From Paenibacillus sp. BIC5C1 (lineage in GTDB: Bacteria; Bacillota; Bacilli; Paenibacillales; Paenibacillaceae): 64,000 bases of DNA. The translations under genes were made by a program, and so were the position numbers. Location: positions 5,642,001-5,706,000 of the forward strand of contig NZ_CP135922.1 of assembly GCF_032399705.1 (NCBI RefSeq). Direction: 5' to 3'. This document shows, piece after piece, positions 31,208 through 42,243 of this stretch; within the stretch, counting starts at the first letter, position 1, and the number at the start of each line of letters is the position of its first letter. The notes under the pieces are model-generated. The model saw only the letters and a list, made by a program, of their open reading frames with translations. It was not told where the DNA came from and searched no databases.

Positions 31208-32590
31208 TTATTTCAACCCTTTGGCAAGTGTATCGCCAACTTTCCAGATATCACCTGCACCCATCGTGAGCACAAGATCGCCTGGCTGAAGACGGTTCTG
31301 TAAATCTGCAACAACTTCTTCCTTTGTCGGAAGATAACGCGCAGAAGCATTGCTGTTTTGAACGATGAGTTCAACCAGTCTAGCCGAGTGAACACCTTCA
31401 ATCTGTTTTTCGCCTGCAGGGGAATAGATGTCGGTAATGAGAACCTCATCCGCTTCTGCAAAGGCACGACTGAACGCATCAAGCAGGAAGAACGTACGTG
31501 TGTAGCGCTGTGGCTGGAATACCGCAATGATACGTTTCCCCGTTGCTTTGGCCGCACTGATTGTAGCCTCAATTTCAGTCGGGTGATGAGCATAGTCATC
31601 GATAATCAACATATCACGCGCTTCACCCAGCACCTGGAATCTGCGTTTCGCTCCATGGAACTGGATAATGGCAGCCGTAATTTTCTCAAAGGGAATACCT
31701 GCTTCCAGACAGGTAATAACCGTAGCCATCGCATTATAAACATTATGTTTACCTGGAACTGACAACTCCACCGTACCCAACACATTGCCCTGATGGCTCA
31801 TCGTGAAGGAAATTCGGCGGTCCCCAAGCACGATATCTGTTGCTGTATAATCAGCAGCATAATCAATTCCGTATGTGGTTACCCGTGATTTTAACTCAGG
31901 CAAAATGGCTTGAACATTCTCGTCGTCAGCACACACAATGGCCGTGCCTTCTGGACGAATCTGACTCAGGAACTGCACATAAGCCTTTTTGAGTTCCTCA
32001 AAATCACTGTTGTAGTTCTCAAGATGATCTGCTTCAATATTCGTTACAATACCGAGCCAAGGGTGGTACTGCAAAAATGAACCGTCGCTCTCGTCTGCCT
32101 CGGCAACAACCCAGTCGCCTTGGCCTGCCTTCGCGTTGGTACCCACGTTCATGATTTCCCCGCCAATGATGTACGTCGGGTCTGTATCACATTTATCCAT
32201 AACGAGTGCAATCATGGATGACGTGGTTGTTTTTCCATGAGCTCCGGCTACAGCCACACCTTTACGCTCATTCAGCAAACGCGCGAGCATCTGGGCGCGG
32301 TGCAAAATTGGAATGTTCAGCTTTTCAGCTGCCACCCGTTCCACATTATCAGCAGGAGCTGCCGTAGAGTAGACAACCAGGTCTGCCCCATTTACATGCT
32401 CTGCCGTATGTCCGATATATATTTTCGCTCCCTTGGCTGCCAGCTTCTCGGTCAACTCCTGTGAAGCGACATCCGATCCGGTAACGGTGTATCCCATCTC
32501 AAGCATAACTCTCGCGATGGCACTCATGCCATATCCGCCAATCCCTATAAAATGAACGTGTTCCGATGTATTTAACAAAACTTTCACCAA
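31208..32590 (-). CDS. murC: UDP-N-acetylmuramate--L-alanine ligase
   Basis: Adds L-alanine to UDP-MurNAc, the first step of the peptide stem. It has 460 residues: Rossmann-like UDP domain ([18 protein letters not shown] at the N-terminus), ATPase domain with [13 protein letters not shown] (about 115-127), and the C-terminal ligase domain ([13 protein letters not shown]). It overlaps the folC stop by seven bases, so two Mur-ligase-fold enzymes are adjacent and coupled. B. subtilis keeps murC elsewhere; its insertion between folC and the spoIIB position is a lineage feature. Confidence 0.97.
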   Translation of the reverse strand: MVKVLLNTSEHVHFIGIGGYGMSAIARVMLEMGYTVTGSDVASQELTEKLAAKGAKIYIGHTAEHVNGADLVVYSTAAPADNVERVAAEKLNIPILHRAQMLARLLNERKGVAVAGAHGKTTTSSMIALVMDKCDTDPTYIIGGEIMNVGTNAKAGQGDWVVAEADESDGSFLQYHPWLGIVTNIEADHLENYNSDFEELKKAYVQFLSQIRPEGTAIVCADDENVQAILPELKSRVTTYGIDYAADYTATDIVLGDRRISFTMSHQGNVLGTVELSVPGKHNVYNAMATVITCLEAGIPFEKITAAIIQFHGAKRRFQVLGEARDMLIIDDYAHHPTEIEATISAAKATGKRIIAVFQPQRYTRTFFLLDAFSRAFAEADEVLITDIYSPAGEKQIEGVHSARLVELIVQNSNASARYLPTKEEVVADLQNRLQPGDLVLTMGAGDIWKVGDTLAKGLK

Positions 32591-33960
32591 CCTTTTTCAG
32601 AATCGGTTTGATGCAAAAGGGCTGCCCGCACATCTGCAATCAGGTACAATGTGCCGGACACCACCCCCAGATCTTCCGCTTCCGTCCGTGACTTCAATAG
32701 ATCAAGTGCCTTTGCCCATTCAGGCTCGACGATGATTTCCAGCTCCGGTTTCGCAATGGCGGGACGTACCCGTTCCACAATCTGCAGCAATTCGGCTGCA
32801 TCCATTTTGCGTCGGAAATCTGGCTCGGTCAGGATCAGCGTATCCACTAGTGGCAGTATATGCTGCAAATACGCTTCGTGATGCTTATTCGCCAGCATGC
32901 CCATCATCAAAATTAACTTGTTGTGAGGATATACGTCGATAATGCTCTTGGCTAGCGATTCAGCCCCCTCCGGATTATGCGCTCCATCCAGAACAATGCG
33001 GGGCTGATCAACCACTTTCTCGAACCGTCCTGCCCAGAAGGCATGTTCCAGTCCAAGTGCAATATCTTCATCATCCAGCATAAATGCCATGTATTGGCGA
33101 AGCAACTCCAGTACCATAAGTGCACCCGCTGCATTATCGCATTGATGTGCGCCCTGCATGCGAATACGAGCGTCCAGATCACGGAACGGTCCTGTAAAAT
33201 GAAAAGATTGTCCGTTCTCATCACTGTCCAGTCTATAGTAGGAGAAACGATCTCCCGCCAGATACACGGTTGAACGCAACCGCTCTGCTGTCTCCTGGAT
33301 CACCTTCACAGCCTCTGGCTGCGTGGCACAGGTAACAACGGGTACCCCCGCTTTAATAATGCCTGCCTTCTCTCCAGCAATCGCCTCAATCGTATCTCCC
33401 AGTACATCCGTATGGTCCATACCGATATTGGTAATGACAGATACGACGGGTGTAACAATATTCGTTACGTCCATCCTTCCCCCGAGCCCTGTCTCCCATA
33501 CCACAATGTCCGGGTAGCACTCTTCCGCATAATACAGAAGGGCGAGTGCTGTAGATACCTCAAACATAGTAGGTGATCCAAGGGGAGTTGAAGCCATCTC
33601 TTGAACCAATGGATACAGGCGGTTTGAAAGTTTGAGCAACGTTTCTTCCGGGATATCCTCACCGTTGTACTGAAAACGGTTTGTGAATTTGGTGATATAA
33701 GGGGACGTAAACGTTCCAACATCATATCCCGCCTGAAGAAGCACTGACGTCAAAAAAGCGCAAGTCGAACCTTTGCCGTTCGTTCCCGCGACATGAATAA
33801 ATTTGAGACGCTGGTGAGGATTGCCCAGCAATGACATCAATCCCTCGATTCGTTCCAATCCAGGTCGGATGCCAAAAGGAATAAGGCCATTGATCCAGTT
33901 CACGGCCTCGTCATAAGTAAGTAAAGGAGATGCTATTTCTGTCCCGTTAAGTTCCGTCAT
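32584..33960 (-). CDS. folC: Folylpolyglutamate synthase / dihydrofolate synthase
   Basis: Mur-ligase-fold enzyme that adds glutamate to (dihydro)pteroate or folates. From the chosen ATG it has 458 residues with the P-loop [14 protein letters not shown], the omega-loop region [15 protein letters not shown], and [14 protein letters not shown]. The frame is open upstream to 34023, but AAGGTGAATCAT precedes the ATG at 33960. It follows valS by about 78 bp, the same order as in B. subtilis. Confidence 0.95.
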   Translation of the reverse strand: MTELNGTEIASPLLTYDEAVNWINGLIPFGIRPGLERIEGLMSLLGNPHQRLKFIHVAGTNGKGSTCAFLTSVLLQAGYDVGTFTSPYITKFTNRFQYNGEDIPEETLLKLSNRLYPLVQEMASTPLGSPTMFEVSTALALLYYAEECYPDIVVWETGLGGRMDVTNIVTPVVSVITNIGMDHTDVLGDTIEAIAGEKAGIIKAGVPVVTCATQPEAVKVIQETAERLRSTVYLAGDRFSYYRLDSDENGQSFHFTGPFRDLDARIRMQGAHQCDNAAGALMVLELLRQYMAFMLDDEDIALGLEHAFWAGRFEKVVDQPRIVLDGAHNPEGAESLAKSIIDVYPHNKLILMMGMLANKHHEAYLQHILPLVDTLILTEPDFRRKMDAAELLQIVERVRPAIAKPELEIIVEPEWAKALDLLKSRTEAEDLGVVSGTLYLIADVRAALLHQTDSEKGW

Positions 33961-34037
33961 ATGATTCACCTTCGGTTTGAGTTTGGTTGAAAAAAGCGGC
34001 CGGATGGCGCATAAGCACTCCATCCGACCCGAATATA

Positions 34038-36704
34038 TTAACCTTTCAGTTCCTTGATTCGTGCAATCACCTTATCCCGTTTATCGGAATAATCCGCTTG
34101 CTTGGCGCGTTCTTCCTCGATAACCTTGGCAGGAGCCTTGGCAACAAAGCCTTCGTTCGCCAACTTTTTCTCCACACGGAGTACTTCGCCCTCAAGGTTC
34201 TGCAACTCTTTCTCCAGACGAGCCACTTCCTGATCAATATCAATAAGACCCGCCAGCGGCAAATACAGCTCAGCCCCAGTAATGACAGCAGTCATCGCTT
34301 TATCCGGTGAGCTCAGATCCAGGCCGCTGTCGAACTCGGACGTATTACAGAAACGTTTGATGTAATGGCTGTTGCGTTCAATGATGCTGGATGTCTCTGC
34401 GTTGTTCGCTTTTACCATCAATTCAATTTTCTTGCTCATTGGTACATTTACTTCTGCACGGATGTTTCGCACTGCACGAATGGTATCCATAAGCAGGTTC
34501 ATCTCAGCAACCGCTTCTGGATTTTCCAATGCAGGGTCATACACCGGCCAGGAAGCCAACGTAATCGTCTCGCCTTCATGCGGCAGATGCTGCCAGATCT
34601 CTTCAGAAATGTACGGCATGAACGGATGAATCAGGCGCATAGTCTGATCCAGCACATAAGCAAGCACCGATTGTGTTTTCTTCTTGGCAACCGGATCTTC
34701 CCCGTAGAAGGACAACTTCGCAAATTCAATATACCAGTCACACAGGTCATCCCAAATAAAGTTATACAGCAAACGGCCTGTTTCTCCAAATTCATATGCT
34801 TCGATTAGACGCGTAATATCACGAGAAGTTTCGTTCAGGCGGTGCAAAATCCAATAATCCGCTGTTCCGAGGTCTCCACTAATATCACGATCTTCATAGG
34901 TGAAGCCTTCCAGATTCATCAGGGCGAAGCGTGATGCATTCCAGATTTTATTCGCAAAGTTACGAGCCTGTTCAACCCGCTCCCAACGGAAACGGAGATC
35001 CTGTCCTGGAGTGCTGCTAGTGGAGATCATGTAACGCATTGCATCCGCACCATATTTCTCAATCACATCCAACGGATCAACACCATTGCCGAGCGATTTG
35101 GACATCTTGCGTCCGTCTGCATCACGAACAAGACCATGCATCAGCACATCCTTGAACGGAACCTCTTCCGTGAACTCCAGAGCGGTAAAGATCATGCGTG
35201 CCACCCAGAAATAAATAATGTCATACCCTGTTACGAGTACACTTGTCGGGTAATAACGTTTCAGATCTTCCGTGTCTTCCGGCCAGCCTAATGTAGAGAA
35301 CGGCCATAATGCGGAGCTGAACCATGTATCCAGAACGTCTTCATCCTGTCTCAGCTTGCGTCCAGCGTATTCTGGCAATGTTGTCGGATCTTCAGCAGAT
35401 ACAATAACTTCTCCAGTCTCCTCGTCATACCAGGCAGGAATGCGATGACCCCACCACAATTGACGAGAGATACACCAGTCACGAACATTCTCGATCCAGT
35501 TCAGATACGTTCTCTCAAAACGGTCCGGAACAAAACGAACTCCTTCACCGCTTTGTTGCTTCTCAATCGCTTTTTCCGCGAGCGGCTTCATCTCAACAAA
35601 CCACTGTGTCGACAAATACGGCTCAACGACAGCTCCTGTCCGTTCGCTGTGTCCAACCTGATGCGTATGATCCTCGATGTTGATCAATACGCCCTGTTCT
35701 TGCAGGTCGGCAACAATCTGCTTACGGCAGTCGCTGCGATCCAGTCCCTGATATTTGCCTGCTTCGGCATTCATCGTACCCGTCTCATCCATCACCGTAA
35801 TCTGTGGCAGATCATGACGAAGACCTACTTCGAAGTCATTTGGATCATGAGCAGGCGTAATTTTCACGGCCCCACTTCCGAAATCTTTATCTACGTACTC
35901 ATCTGCAATAACCGGAATTTCGCGTCCGATGATAGGCAGAACAAGCACCTTGCCGATCATATCCGCGTAACGCTCATCCTTCGGATGAACAGCAACTGCC
36001 GTATCTCCCAGCATCGTTTCCGGGCGAGTTGTCGCTACTGTAACATACCCACTTCCGTCTTTGAGCGGATAACGCAGATGGTACAAGTGACCCTGAACTT
36101 CTTTATATTCAACCTCAATGTCGGACAGTGCAGTCCGGTTCACCGGGTCCCAGTTAATGATTCGTTTGCCTCGATAAATGAGGCCTTTTTCATACAGTTG
36201 AACAAACACTTTACGTACAGCCTGGGATAGACCTTCGTCCAGTGTAAAACGTTCACGCGAGTAATCGAGCGACAAGCCCATTTTGCCCCATTGCTGACGA
36301 ATGGTTGTTGCATATTGCTCTTTCCAGTCCCACACCTTCTCCAAGAACTTTTCGCGTCCCAGATCATAACGAGTCTGACCTTCTTCACGCAATTTCTGCT
36401 CCACTTTGGTTTGGGTAGCAATCCCCGCATGGTCAGAACCTGGCAGCCACAGTGCATCATAGCCCTGCATCCGCTTAGTACGAATCAGAATGTCTTGCAG
36501 TGTGAAATCGAGCGCATGCCCGATATGGAGCATTCCGGTTACGTTCGGGGGTGGGATTACAATCGTATAAGGTTCAGCATCTTTACGCTGGCCAGCCTTA
36601 AAATATCCATTTTCCATCCAAGTGGAATACCATTTTTGTTCCGCAGCTTTCGGATCATATGTGGTTGGCATTTCTGTTGCAGCTGAATTTTTTTGTTCAG
36701 ACAT
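34038..36704 (-). CDS. valS: Valyl-tRNA synthetase
   Basis: Charges tRNA-Val, with an editing domain against threonine. It has 888 residues, typical of bacteria. Class I signatures are [16 protein letters not shown] (about 51-66) and [11 protein letters not shown] (about 530-540). The editing CP1 domain lies between, with [15 protein letters not shown] and the tryptophan-rich [14 protein letters not shown]-terminal coiled coil (about 815-888) is Lys/Glu-rich. Expression is controlled by a T-box leader (36741-37053). The cognate tRNA-Val(TAC) is also in the window. Confidence 0.98.
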   Translation of the reverse strand: MSEQKNSAATEMPTTYDPKAAEQKWYSTWMENGYFKAGQRKDAEPYTIVIPPPNVTGMLHIGHALDFTLQDILIRTKRMQGYDALWLPGSDHAGIATQTKVEQKLREEGQTRYDLGREKFLEKVWDWKEQYATTIRQQWGKMGLSLDYSRERFTLDEGLSQAVRKVFVQLYEKGLIYRGKRIINWDPVNRTALSDIEVEYKEVQGHLYHLRYPLKDGSGYVTVATTRPETMLGDTAVAVHPKDERYADMIGKVLVLPIIGREIPVIADEYVDKDFGSGAVKITPAHDPNDFEVGLRHDLPQITVMDETGTMNAEAGKYQGLDRSDCRKQIVADLQEQGVLINIEDHTHQVGHSERTGAVVEPYLSTQWFVEMKPLAEKAIEKQQSGEGVRFVPDRFERTYLNWIENVRDWCISRQLWWGHRIPAWYDEETGEVIVSAEDPTTLPEYAGRKLRQDEDVLDTWFSSALWPFSTLGWPEDTEDLKRYYPTSVLVTGYDIIYFWVARMIFTALEFTEEVPFKDVLMHGLVRDADGRKMSKSLGNGVDPLDVIEKYGADAMRYMISTSSTPGQDLRFRWERVEQARNFANKIWNASRFALMNLEGFTYEDRDISGDLGTADYWILHRLNETSRDITRLIEAYEFGETGRLLYNFIWDDLCDWYIEFAKLSFYGEDPVAKKKTQSVLAYVLDQTMRLIHPFMPYISEEIWQHLPHEGETITLASWPVYDPALENPEAVAEMNLLMDTIRAVRNIRAEVNVPMSKKIELMVKANNAETSSIIERNSHYIKRFCNTSEFDSGLDLSSPDKAMTAVITGAELYLPLAGLIDIDQEVARLEKELQNLEGEVLRVEKKLANEGFVAKAPAKVIEEERAKQADYSDKRDKVIARIKELKG

Positions 36705-36740
36705 GTGTCATTCCTCCGTTACTTATTCATCATCGCCAAA

Positions 36741-37053
36741 AAACAAAAAAACCTTTCATCCATCAAAGGACGAAAGGTTAGCTTTCGCGGTACCACCTTT
36801 GTTTCACGCAGATAGAAAGACAGACTACCCCTTCTGTACTTACGTGACACTTCAAGCAGATAACGGCTGCGACCGGCCCATCCTACCTCAGGAATGAATG
36901 ATACTAAAGTTACTCATCCCTTGTATTCAAACAGGCAACTCCCGGGCGACTTCGATCAGTTGGTTCCTACGGAATTTCCCAGCGCTACAATCCCGCTCTC
37001 TGAAAGGTCATACTGTCTACTACTCCCGATCCACGTTGTTCTTCAAAAAACCT
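36741..37053 (-). promoter_or_regulatory. T-box riboswitch upstream of valS
   Basis: The leader carries the T-box sequence AAGGTGGTACCGCG (36786-36799) that pairs with the uncharged tRNA 3' end, followed by a terminator hairpin (36741-36780: AACCTTTC...GAAAGGTT plus T-run) whose alternative antiterminator uses the T-box. Stem I lies near 36890-37020 and includes the AGAGAGC start and GGGAAATT-type conserved bases. A valine codon GTC at 36948-36950 sits in the GATCGAAGTCGCC context and is the best specifier candidate. Uncharged tRNA-Val should allow read-through into valS. Confidence 0.88.
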
Positions 37054-37059
37054 AAACAC

Positions 37060-37088
37060 ATCATACCCTGCCCGTGCCCGATAGTCAA
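37060..37088 (-). promoter_or_regulatory. Promoter for the valS T-box leader
   Basis: Minus strand -35 TTGACT (37083-37088), 17-bp spacer, -10 TATGAT (37060-37065), immediately before the leader RNA. Confidence 0.75.
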
Positions 37089-37141
37089 CCTGACAACAGC
37101 GGAAAAAGCGCGCTGCAATGCAGGTTAAGGGCAGACAAAGC

Positions 37142-37172
37142 AAAAACCCGCCATCCTCAAGGGATCACGGGT
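37142..37172 (-). terminator. Terminator after spoVID
   Basis: ACCCGTGATCC...GGATGGCGGGT followed by TTTTTG on the minus strand, about 30 bp after the spoVID stop and before the valS promoter. Confidence 0.8.
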
Positions 37173-37200
37173 CGAAATGGTCATTAAACCTGCCTACAGG

Positions 37201-38676
37201 TTAAGGGATATATAGAATCTGTCCTTCTTCCACAACCTGTTCAGATAATCGGTTATACAACTGGAGCTCTCGAGTACTTAACTGATATCGGTCTGCAATG
37301 GTATCGAGCGTCTCTTCACGCTGTACAATGCATAACTTTACTTTACGGAACGGGGTCTGATCGACAATGGTGCCGAGAAACAGGTTCTTCCACTCGACAT
37401 CATCAGGCTGGTATGTTTCTTCCTGCTGGACCCCAGCAAGTGCCTCTTGCTCTCGTTCTGCCTCCGCCTCCCGTGTAACTCTGCCGGAGGATAACAAGGA
37501 GGAAATACCTACGCCCTCTTCCTGTTTGGGTGCAGTTTCTCTCTTGCTGCCAAAAGCAACCTTGAGCTCCGGCTTGTCTTCCGTCTCAGCCACAGGTTCA
37601 GGGATAAATGCTTCTTTTTCAGCGAACTCATTCGTATCCAACGCTTCAAGAGGAGGTCTGTCTTCCTCTGAAATTTCCGGTTCAGACGCTGCGAAGACAT
37701 CCTGCCAGTTCTCTGACTGCGAACCTGTCGGAACATCTGCAACTGCCTGCTCCTCTGGCTTTGGTTCAGATCGGGCAGATTCAAAATGCCATACATCCGG
37801 TGCTGCCTGTTCATCCAAAGGCCGCGCGTCCGGTTTGGAACCAGCTTGTTCCGAGTTCCTTAAATTCGTATGTAAGGTCTCGACGGAAGGCTCGGACCAA
37901 ACAGACGACTCTTCAGCCAGAGGAAGCAAAGGCTCGGATTCAGGGTAAGAAGCCAATCTGTCAGCAGTCTCCGCCAAAAAAGACGAAACGGGAGAAGGCG
38001 TATCGGACAATTCAGCTGCTTGCGCTTCATCTTCCTTATCCCTCAAGGACGAGGACGCTTCGTTTTCAGGTAATATTTTACTTGGATCGGCGTTTCCATC
38101 CCCTTGCTGCCAGGATTGAAACTGTTCGGAAGAAGCTTGAAATAAATGTTCCTGCTGCAACTCCTCTTCGCTCCGTTGAAGCAAATACTCCTGAGCAAAT
38201 ACATTAGGACGGCTGCCTGTCTGTTCTGTTTCAGCAGAACGGTCGCCCTGCTGAGGGTCGGGCGAATGGACAACGGTAAACTCATCTGCTGACCAGACTT
38301 GCGGTTCCTCCACCGGAAAGCCCTCGATACCGCGAAGAGACAATACGCCTGTAATGTTCAAACTTCGGTCGGATAACAAATCGACATCAAAATTTTCAAT
38401 CTCAATGGAAATATCTTCAAGTGATCTTACCCGGTTCAGGGGTACTGTGATCTCCACCGGGATAAAATGTTTGAGTTCCTCCGAGATCTCGTTCTCTCCC
38501 CGATACGCACCTGTCAGTAAAAGATGGCCTCGCAATGTTGCATGATCATCCTGACCTATCACCTGAATTCGGGGGTATAACTCAATTTCCTCCAGTTCCT
38601 CAATTGCAGGGACTCCCTCTGACAAATGAACGCGCTCATAAATATCGAACCGCAAACCATAAGGTTGATTCAACAA
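37201..38676 (-). CDS. spoVID: SpoVID-like spore coat assembly protein
   Basis: SpoVID drives encasement of the spore by coat layers and binds SafA (also in this window). It has 491 residues: a conserved N-terminal domain (about 1-125, with GLRFDIYERVHLSEG and GVLSLRGIEGF), a long acidic Glu/Ser/Pro-rich region (about 140-425), and a C-terminal LysM (about 445-491, IVQREETLDTIADRYQLS). The start is a TTG at 38676, nine bases after AGGAGG. Position between the hem genes and valS is as in B. subtilis, but ysxE is absent. Sigma-E control is expected but not seen. Confidence 0.9.
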   Translation of the reverse strand: MLNQPYGLRFDIYERVHLSEGVPAIEELEEIELYPRIQVIGQDDHATLRGHLLLTGAYRGENEISEELKHFIPVEITVPLNRVRSLEDISIEIENFDVDLLSDRSLNITGVLSLRGIEGFPVEEPQVWSADEFTVVHSPDPQQGDRSAETEQTGSRPNVFAQEYLLQRSEEELQQEHLFQASSEQFQSWQQGDGNADPSKILPENEASSSLRDKEDEAQAAELSDTPSPVSSFLAETADRLASYPESEPLLPLAEESSVWSEPSVETLHTNLRNSEQAGSKPDARPLDEQAAPDVWHFESARSEPKPEEQAVADVPTGSQSENWQDVFAASEPEISEEDRPPLEALDTNEFAEKEAFIPEPVAETEDKPELKVAFGSKRETAPKQEEGVGISSLLSSGRVTREAEAEREQEALAGVQQEETYQPDDVEWKNLFLGTIVDQTPFRKVKLCIVQREETLDTIADRYQLSTRELQLYNRLSEQVVEEGQILYIP

Positions 38677-38812
38677 AGGTGGCGTCCTCCTTTCGGCATA
38701 TGTTCACCATGATCCTTCTCATGGGACTGATCCATGGTCCAAATCCTTCGTTACCCCATCTATATGCCTTGAATGAGATGAGCATGCCACCTTTTGTGCA
38801 AACCTTCCCAGT

Positions 38813-39721
38813 TTATTGGTCCTTGCCTTCCCGCCCTGCCAGTTGTTCGAAATCCTGCGGCCAAGGATCAGCCACTTTAATTCGCGCTCCTGTCAGCGGA
38901 TGACTAAAACTCAGAGTCTCACCATGAAGCGCCTGCCGACCAATAGAATCCCTTCTGCCTCCATATAACTCATCTCCGATGAGGGGATGCCCCACATAAC
39001 TTAAATGCACCCGAATCTGGTGTGTGCGCCCTGTATCCAGTGTCAGCCGGACAAGGGTCGCCCTATCCCAAACCTCCACGATCTTCACGTGAGTTACAGC
39101 GTCCTGCCCACCTTCAGAGACACGTCTGCGCTGCTTATGATGCCTGTCCTTACCAATCGGAGCATCAATCGTATTCAGCTCCGTGGATATCTGACCGCCT
39201 GCAATGGCGACGTAATGGCGTCCAATGTCTTTACGACGCATGGCTTCATCCAGTTTGGCGAGAGCAAAAGCATTTTTGGCATATAAAACAGGCCCAGTTG
39301 TATCCTCGTCCAGACGGTGAACATGACGTACATTCGCCTGAATCCCATTCATTTCGTAATAGGAGGCAACCGCGTGATCCAGCGTAATCGCTTGATCCGC
39401 CCGGCTTCCATCAGGATGAAGCTTCATTCCGGCCGGTTTGTGCACGACCAGACAGAAGTCATCCTCATACAGAACATCGATATCCGCCCAGCGCGGTTCT
39501 ACATCAATCGGGTGAGACGCAAAAAGGGCCAGCCGAAGCCGGTCCCCTGCCAGTTGTATGCCCTGGTTCGTCTTTAGCTGACGCAACATCTTCTCTGGTA
39601 ACTGAAGCTCAGACAAGAGCCATTGTTCTGCAGCCGTTTGTCTGTCTGAACTGCTTGTCACTGCTTTGCCTGGCATCAGCTCAAGCCATTCCCCACGGCG
39701 TTTCCAACTTTTAATGGTCAT
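38813..39721 (-). CDS. RluA-family pseudouridine synthase
   Basis: Isomerises specific uridines in rRNA or tRNA. It has 302 residues with an S4-like N-terminal segment, motif [15 protein letters not shown] containing the catalytic aspartate, and motif [20 protein letters not shown]. The start overlaps the hemL stop by four bases, so it is coupled to the heme operon. Substrate cannot be assigned: RluD, RluC and YjbO/YlyB-type paralogues share these motifs. Confidence 0.9.
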   Translation of the reverse strand: MTIKSWKRRGEWLELMPGKAVTSSSDRQTAAEQWLLSELQLPEKMLRQLKTNQGIQLAGDRLRLALFASHPIDVEPRWADIDVLYEDDFCLVVHKPAGMKLHPDGSRADQAITLDHAVASYYEMNGIQANVRHVHRLDEDTTGPVLYAKNAFALAKLDEAMRRKDIGRHYVAIAGGQISTELNTIDAPIGKDRHHKQRRRVSEGGQDAVTHVKIVEVWDRATLVRLTLDTGRTHQIRVHLSYVGHPLIGDELYGGRRDSIGRQALHGETLSFSHPLTGARIKVADPWPQDFEQLAGREGKDQ

Positions 39722-41022
39722 AATGATTGAAGAGCCTTACGGTTCGCCTCAATTGTATCGTCAATATCCTGCTCCGTATGCACGCCAGAGACAAACATAC
39801 CTTCGTATTGGGAAGGCGCAACACTCACACCCTGATCAATCATGGCCGCAAAGTAACGACGGAATTGATCCAGATTGCTTTCTTTGGCGATATCATAATT
39901 CGTAACCGGAACAGCACTGAAAAATGGACATACCATCGAACCAACACGGTTAATCGTTATGGCCACACCTGTCTCTGCTGCATTCTTCTCAAACCCAGCC
40001 TGCAAACGTGCGGACAGCGTCTCCAGACGATCATAGACCTCCGGTGTCAACAATTTGAGTGTCGTATAACCTGCTGCCATAGCGAGCGGATTACCGCTCA
40101 GTGTACCTGCCTGATAGATCGGTCCGGTCGGAGCAATCTGTTCCATCAGATCACGTCTGCCGCCATAAGCACCCACCGGAAGCCCGCCACCGATGACTTT
40201 ACCCAGACAAGTCAGGTCAGGTGTAACGCCATATCGTCCCTGTGCACAGTTCAAGCCTACACGGAAACCGGTCATAACTTCGTCAAAAATGAGCAGACTG
40301 CCATATTGAGACGTCAGACTGCGCAGGCCTTCAAGGAAACCTGAAACGGGTGGTACAACTCCCATATTACCTGCAACAGGTTCCACTATGACGGCGGCCA
40401 ATTCTTCACCATAACGTTCAAAAGCAAGTTTCACGGACTCCAGATCATTGTATGGAACCGTAATCGTATTTATAGCCACACCTTCAGGAACACCAGGGCT
40501 GTCAGGCAGACCCAGTGTTGCTACACCAGATCCTGCTTTGATCAGCAAGCTATCAGCATGCCCATGGTATGATCCTTCAAACTTCAAAATTTTACTGCGT
40601 CCGGTTACACCACGTGCTAGTCGAATCGCACTCATGGTTGCTTCCGTACCGGAATTCACCATTCGTACGATATCGATCGAAGGCACACGCTCACAGACGA
40701 GTTTAGCCATCTCGGTCTCCAGCAGTGTTGGCGCACCAAAACTTGTTCCTTTAAGAGCTGTCTCACGCAAAGCTTCTACAACGTCAGGATGCGCATGTCC
40801 CATAATGAGCGGACCCCAGGATCCCACATAATCAATAAAAACATTGCCATCAATATCATAGATTTTCGATCCTTCGCCACGCTCTGCATAGATCGGGGTA
40901 AGCCCTACCGATTTGAAAGCTCGAACGGGGCTGTTCACACCCCCAGGTATGTACTGTTTGGCTTCTTCAAATGCGCTGCGTGAGCGCTCATCATTGCGAC
41001 GAGTTCCTTGTTGTGCAGTCAT
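39718..41022 (-). CDS. hemL: Glutamate-1-semialdehyde 2,1-aminomutase
   Basis: PLP enzyme that makes 5-aminolevulinate, second step of the C5 heme pathway. It has 434 residues with [14 protein letters not shown] at the N-terminus, [29 protein letters not shown], and the PLP lysine in [14 protein letters not shown]. The ATG at 41022 is chosen over the ATG at 41028 because AAGGAGG is then six bases away rather than adjacent. It lies about 110 bp after hemB. Confidence 0.96.
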   Translation of the reverse strand: MTAQQGTRRNDERSRSAFEEAKQYIPGGVNSPVRAFKSVGLTPIYAERGEGSKIYDIDGNVFIDYVGSWGPLIMGHAHPDVVEALRETALKGTSFGAPTLLETEMAKLVCERVPSIDIVRMVNSGTEATMSAIRLARGVTGRSKILKFEGSYHGHADSLLIKAGSGVATLGLPDSPGVPEGVAINTITVPYNDLESVKLAFERYGEELAAVIVEPVAGNMGVVPPVSGFLEGLRSLTSQYGSLLIFDEVMTGFRVGLNCAQGRYGVTPDLTCLGKVIGGGLPVGAYGGRRDLMEQIAPTGPIYQAGTLSGNPLAMAAGYTTLKLLTPEVYDRLETLSARLQAGFEKNAAETGVAITINRVGSMVCPFFSAVPVTNYDIAKESNLDQFRRYFAAMIDQGVSVAPSQYEGMFVSGVHTEQDIDDTIEANRKALQSL

Positions 41023-41134
41023 GAACATCCTCCTTAGTGATGAGGCCCCTCCACACCTTAGGAAGAGGCCTTTTATATAATTTTGATAAATGTTAATCCG
41101 TTTTGTTCATCCTGGCTGTTATGGGAGCAAGCTA

Positions 41135-42136
41135 TTATTTTTCGGCCAACCAGCGTGAAGCGTCTTTTCCGTAGTACGTAATAATCATATCTGCACCCGC
41201 ACGTTTCATACTCAGCAAAATTTCCATAGCCACTTTCTTCTCATCAATCCAGCCTTGAATCGCCGCTGCCTTCACCATGGCATACTCTCCACTTACATTG
41301 TAAGCAACCAGTGGAAGATCAAATTGGTCCTTGATCGTACGCATGACATCCAGATAGGACAGTGAAGGTTTCACCATCAACATGTCTGCTCCTTCGAGCA
41401 CATCAGTTTCGGCTTCACGCAATGCTTCACGAGCATTCGCCGGGTCCATTTGATACGACTTGCGATCTCCGAATTGTGGCGTGGAATCCGCAGCTTCGCG
41501 GAATGGACCGTAGAATGCCGAAGCATATTTTACGGAGTAGGACATGATCGGAATGTGACTAAAACCATTCTCATCCAGTCCCGCACGGATCGCTTGGACA
41601 AATCCATCCATCATGTTGGATGGTGCGATAATGTCTGCTCCAGCTTTCGCCTGGGATACCGCTGTTTTCACGAGCAGCTCCAGTGATTCGTCATTGAGAA
41701 CATCTCCGCAAATGTGACCATCCACTTCCACGGTGTGCACCATACCACAATGACCGTGATCAGTAAATTCGCACAGACAGGTATCAGCAACAACCAGCAG
41801 CTCAGGGTACCAGGACTTAATCAGCTTCGTTGCTTCCTGTACAATGCCATCTTCAGCGAATCCAGACGAACCAACACTGTCTTTGGTTTCCGGAATACCG
41901 AATAAGAGCACAGCCGGAATACCCAGATCGGCAATCTCCTTCACTTCTTCCTGCAGACGATCCAGCGAGAAGCGGAATACGCCCGGCATGGATTTGATTT
42001 CGGATTTTACATTTTCACCATAAGTAACATAGATAGGTTGGATAAAATCATCCACAGTCAAATGGGTCTCTCTCACCATATTGCGAATACCTGTGGATTG
42101 ACGTAAACGGCGATGCCGTACAATTGGAAAACTCAT
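41135..42136 (-). CDS. hemB: Porphobilinogen synthase (delta-aminolevulinate dehydratase)
   Basis: Condenses two 5-aminolevulinates to porphobilinogen. It has 333 residues. The zinc-binding cysteine motif is [14 protein letters not shown], and the Schiff-base lysines are in [16 protein letters not shown] and [10 protein letters not shown]. The ATG at 42136 follows GGGAGGTTTC; the frame is open to 42172. It lies between the cobA-hemD fusion and hemL. Confidence 0.96.
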   Translation of the reverse strand: MSFPIVRHRRLRQSTGIRNMVRETHLTVDDFIQPIYVTYGENVKSEIKSMPGVFRFSLDRLQEEVKEIADLGIPAVLLFGIPETKDSVGSSGFAEDGIVQEATKLIKSWYPELLVVADTCLCEFTDHGHCGMVHTVEVDGHICGDVLNDESLELLVKTAVSQAKAGADIIAPSNMMDGFVQAIRAGLDENGFSHIPIMSYSVKYASAFYGPFREAADSTPQFGDRKSYQMDPANAREALREAETDVLEGADMLMVKPSLSYLDVMRTIKDQFDLPLVAYNVSGEYAMVKAAAIQGWIDEKKVAMEILLSMKRAGADMIITYYGKDASRWLAEK

Positions 42137-42243
42137 ACGTGTGAAACCTCCCTGAATCGTGATGTGGAGCAAAAAGCGAAGCGCGCCGGTATCGTAACGA
42201 ATTCAGCACGCTTCATCTATCGATTGCGGTTCAATTTATATGT

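Noticed and set aside
41036..41075. Inverted repeat between hemB and hemL considered as a terminator
   Set aside because: Pairing is imperfect and no T-run follows on the minus strand; hemB and hemL are likely cotranscribed.
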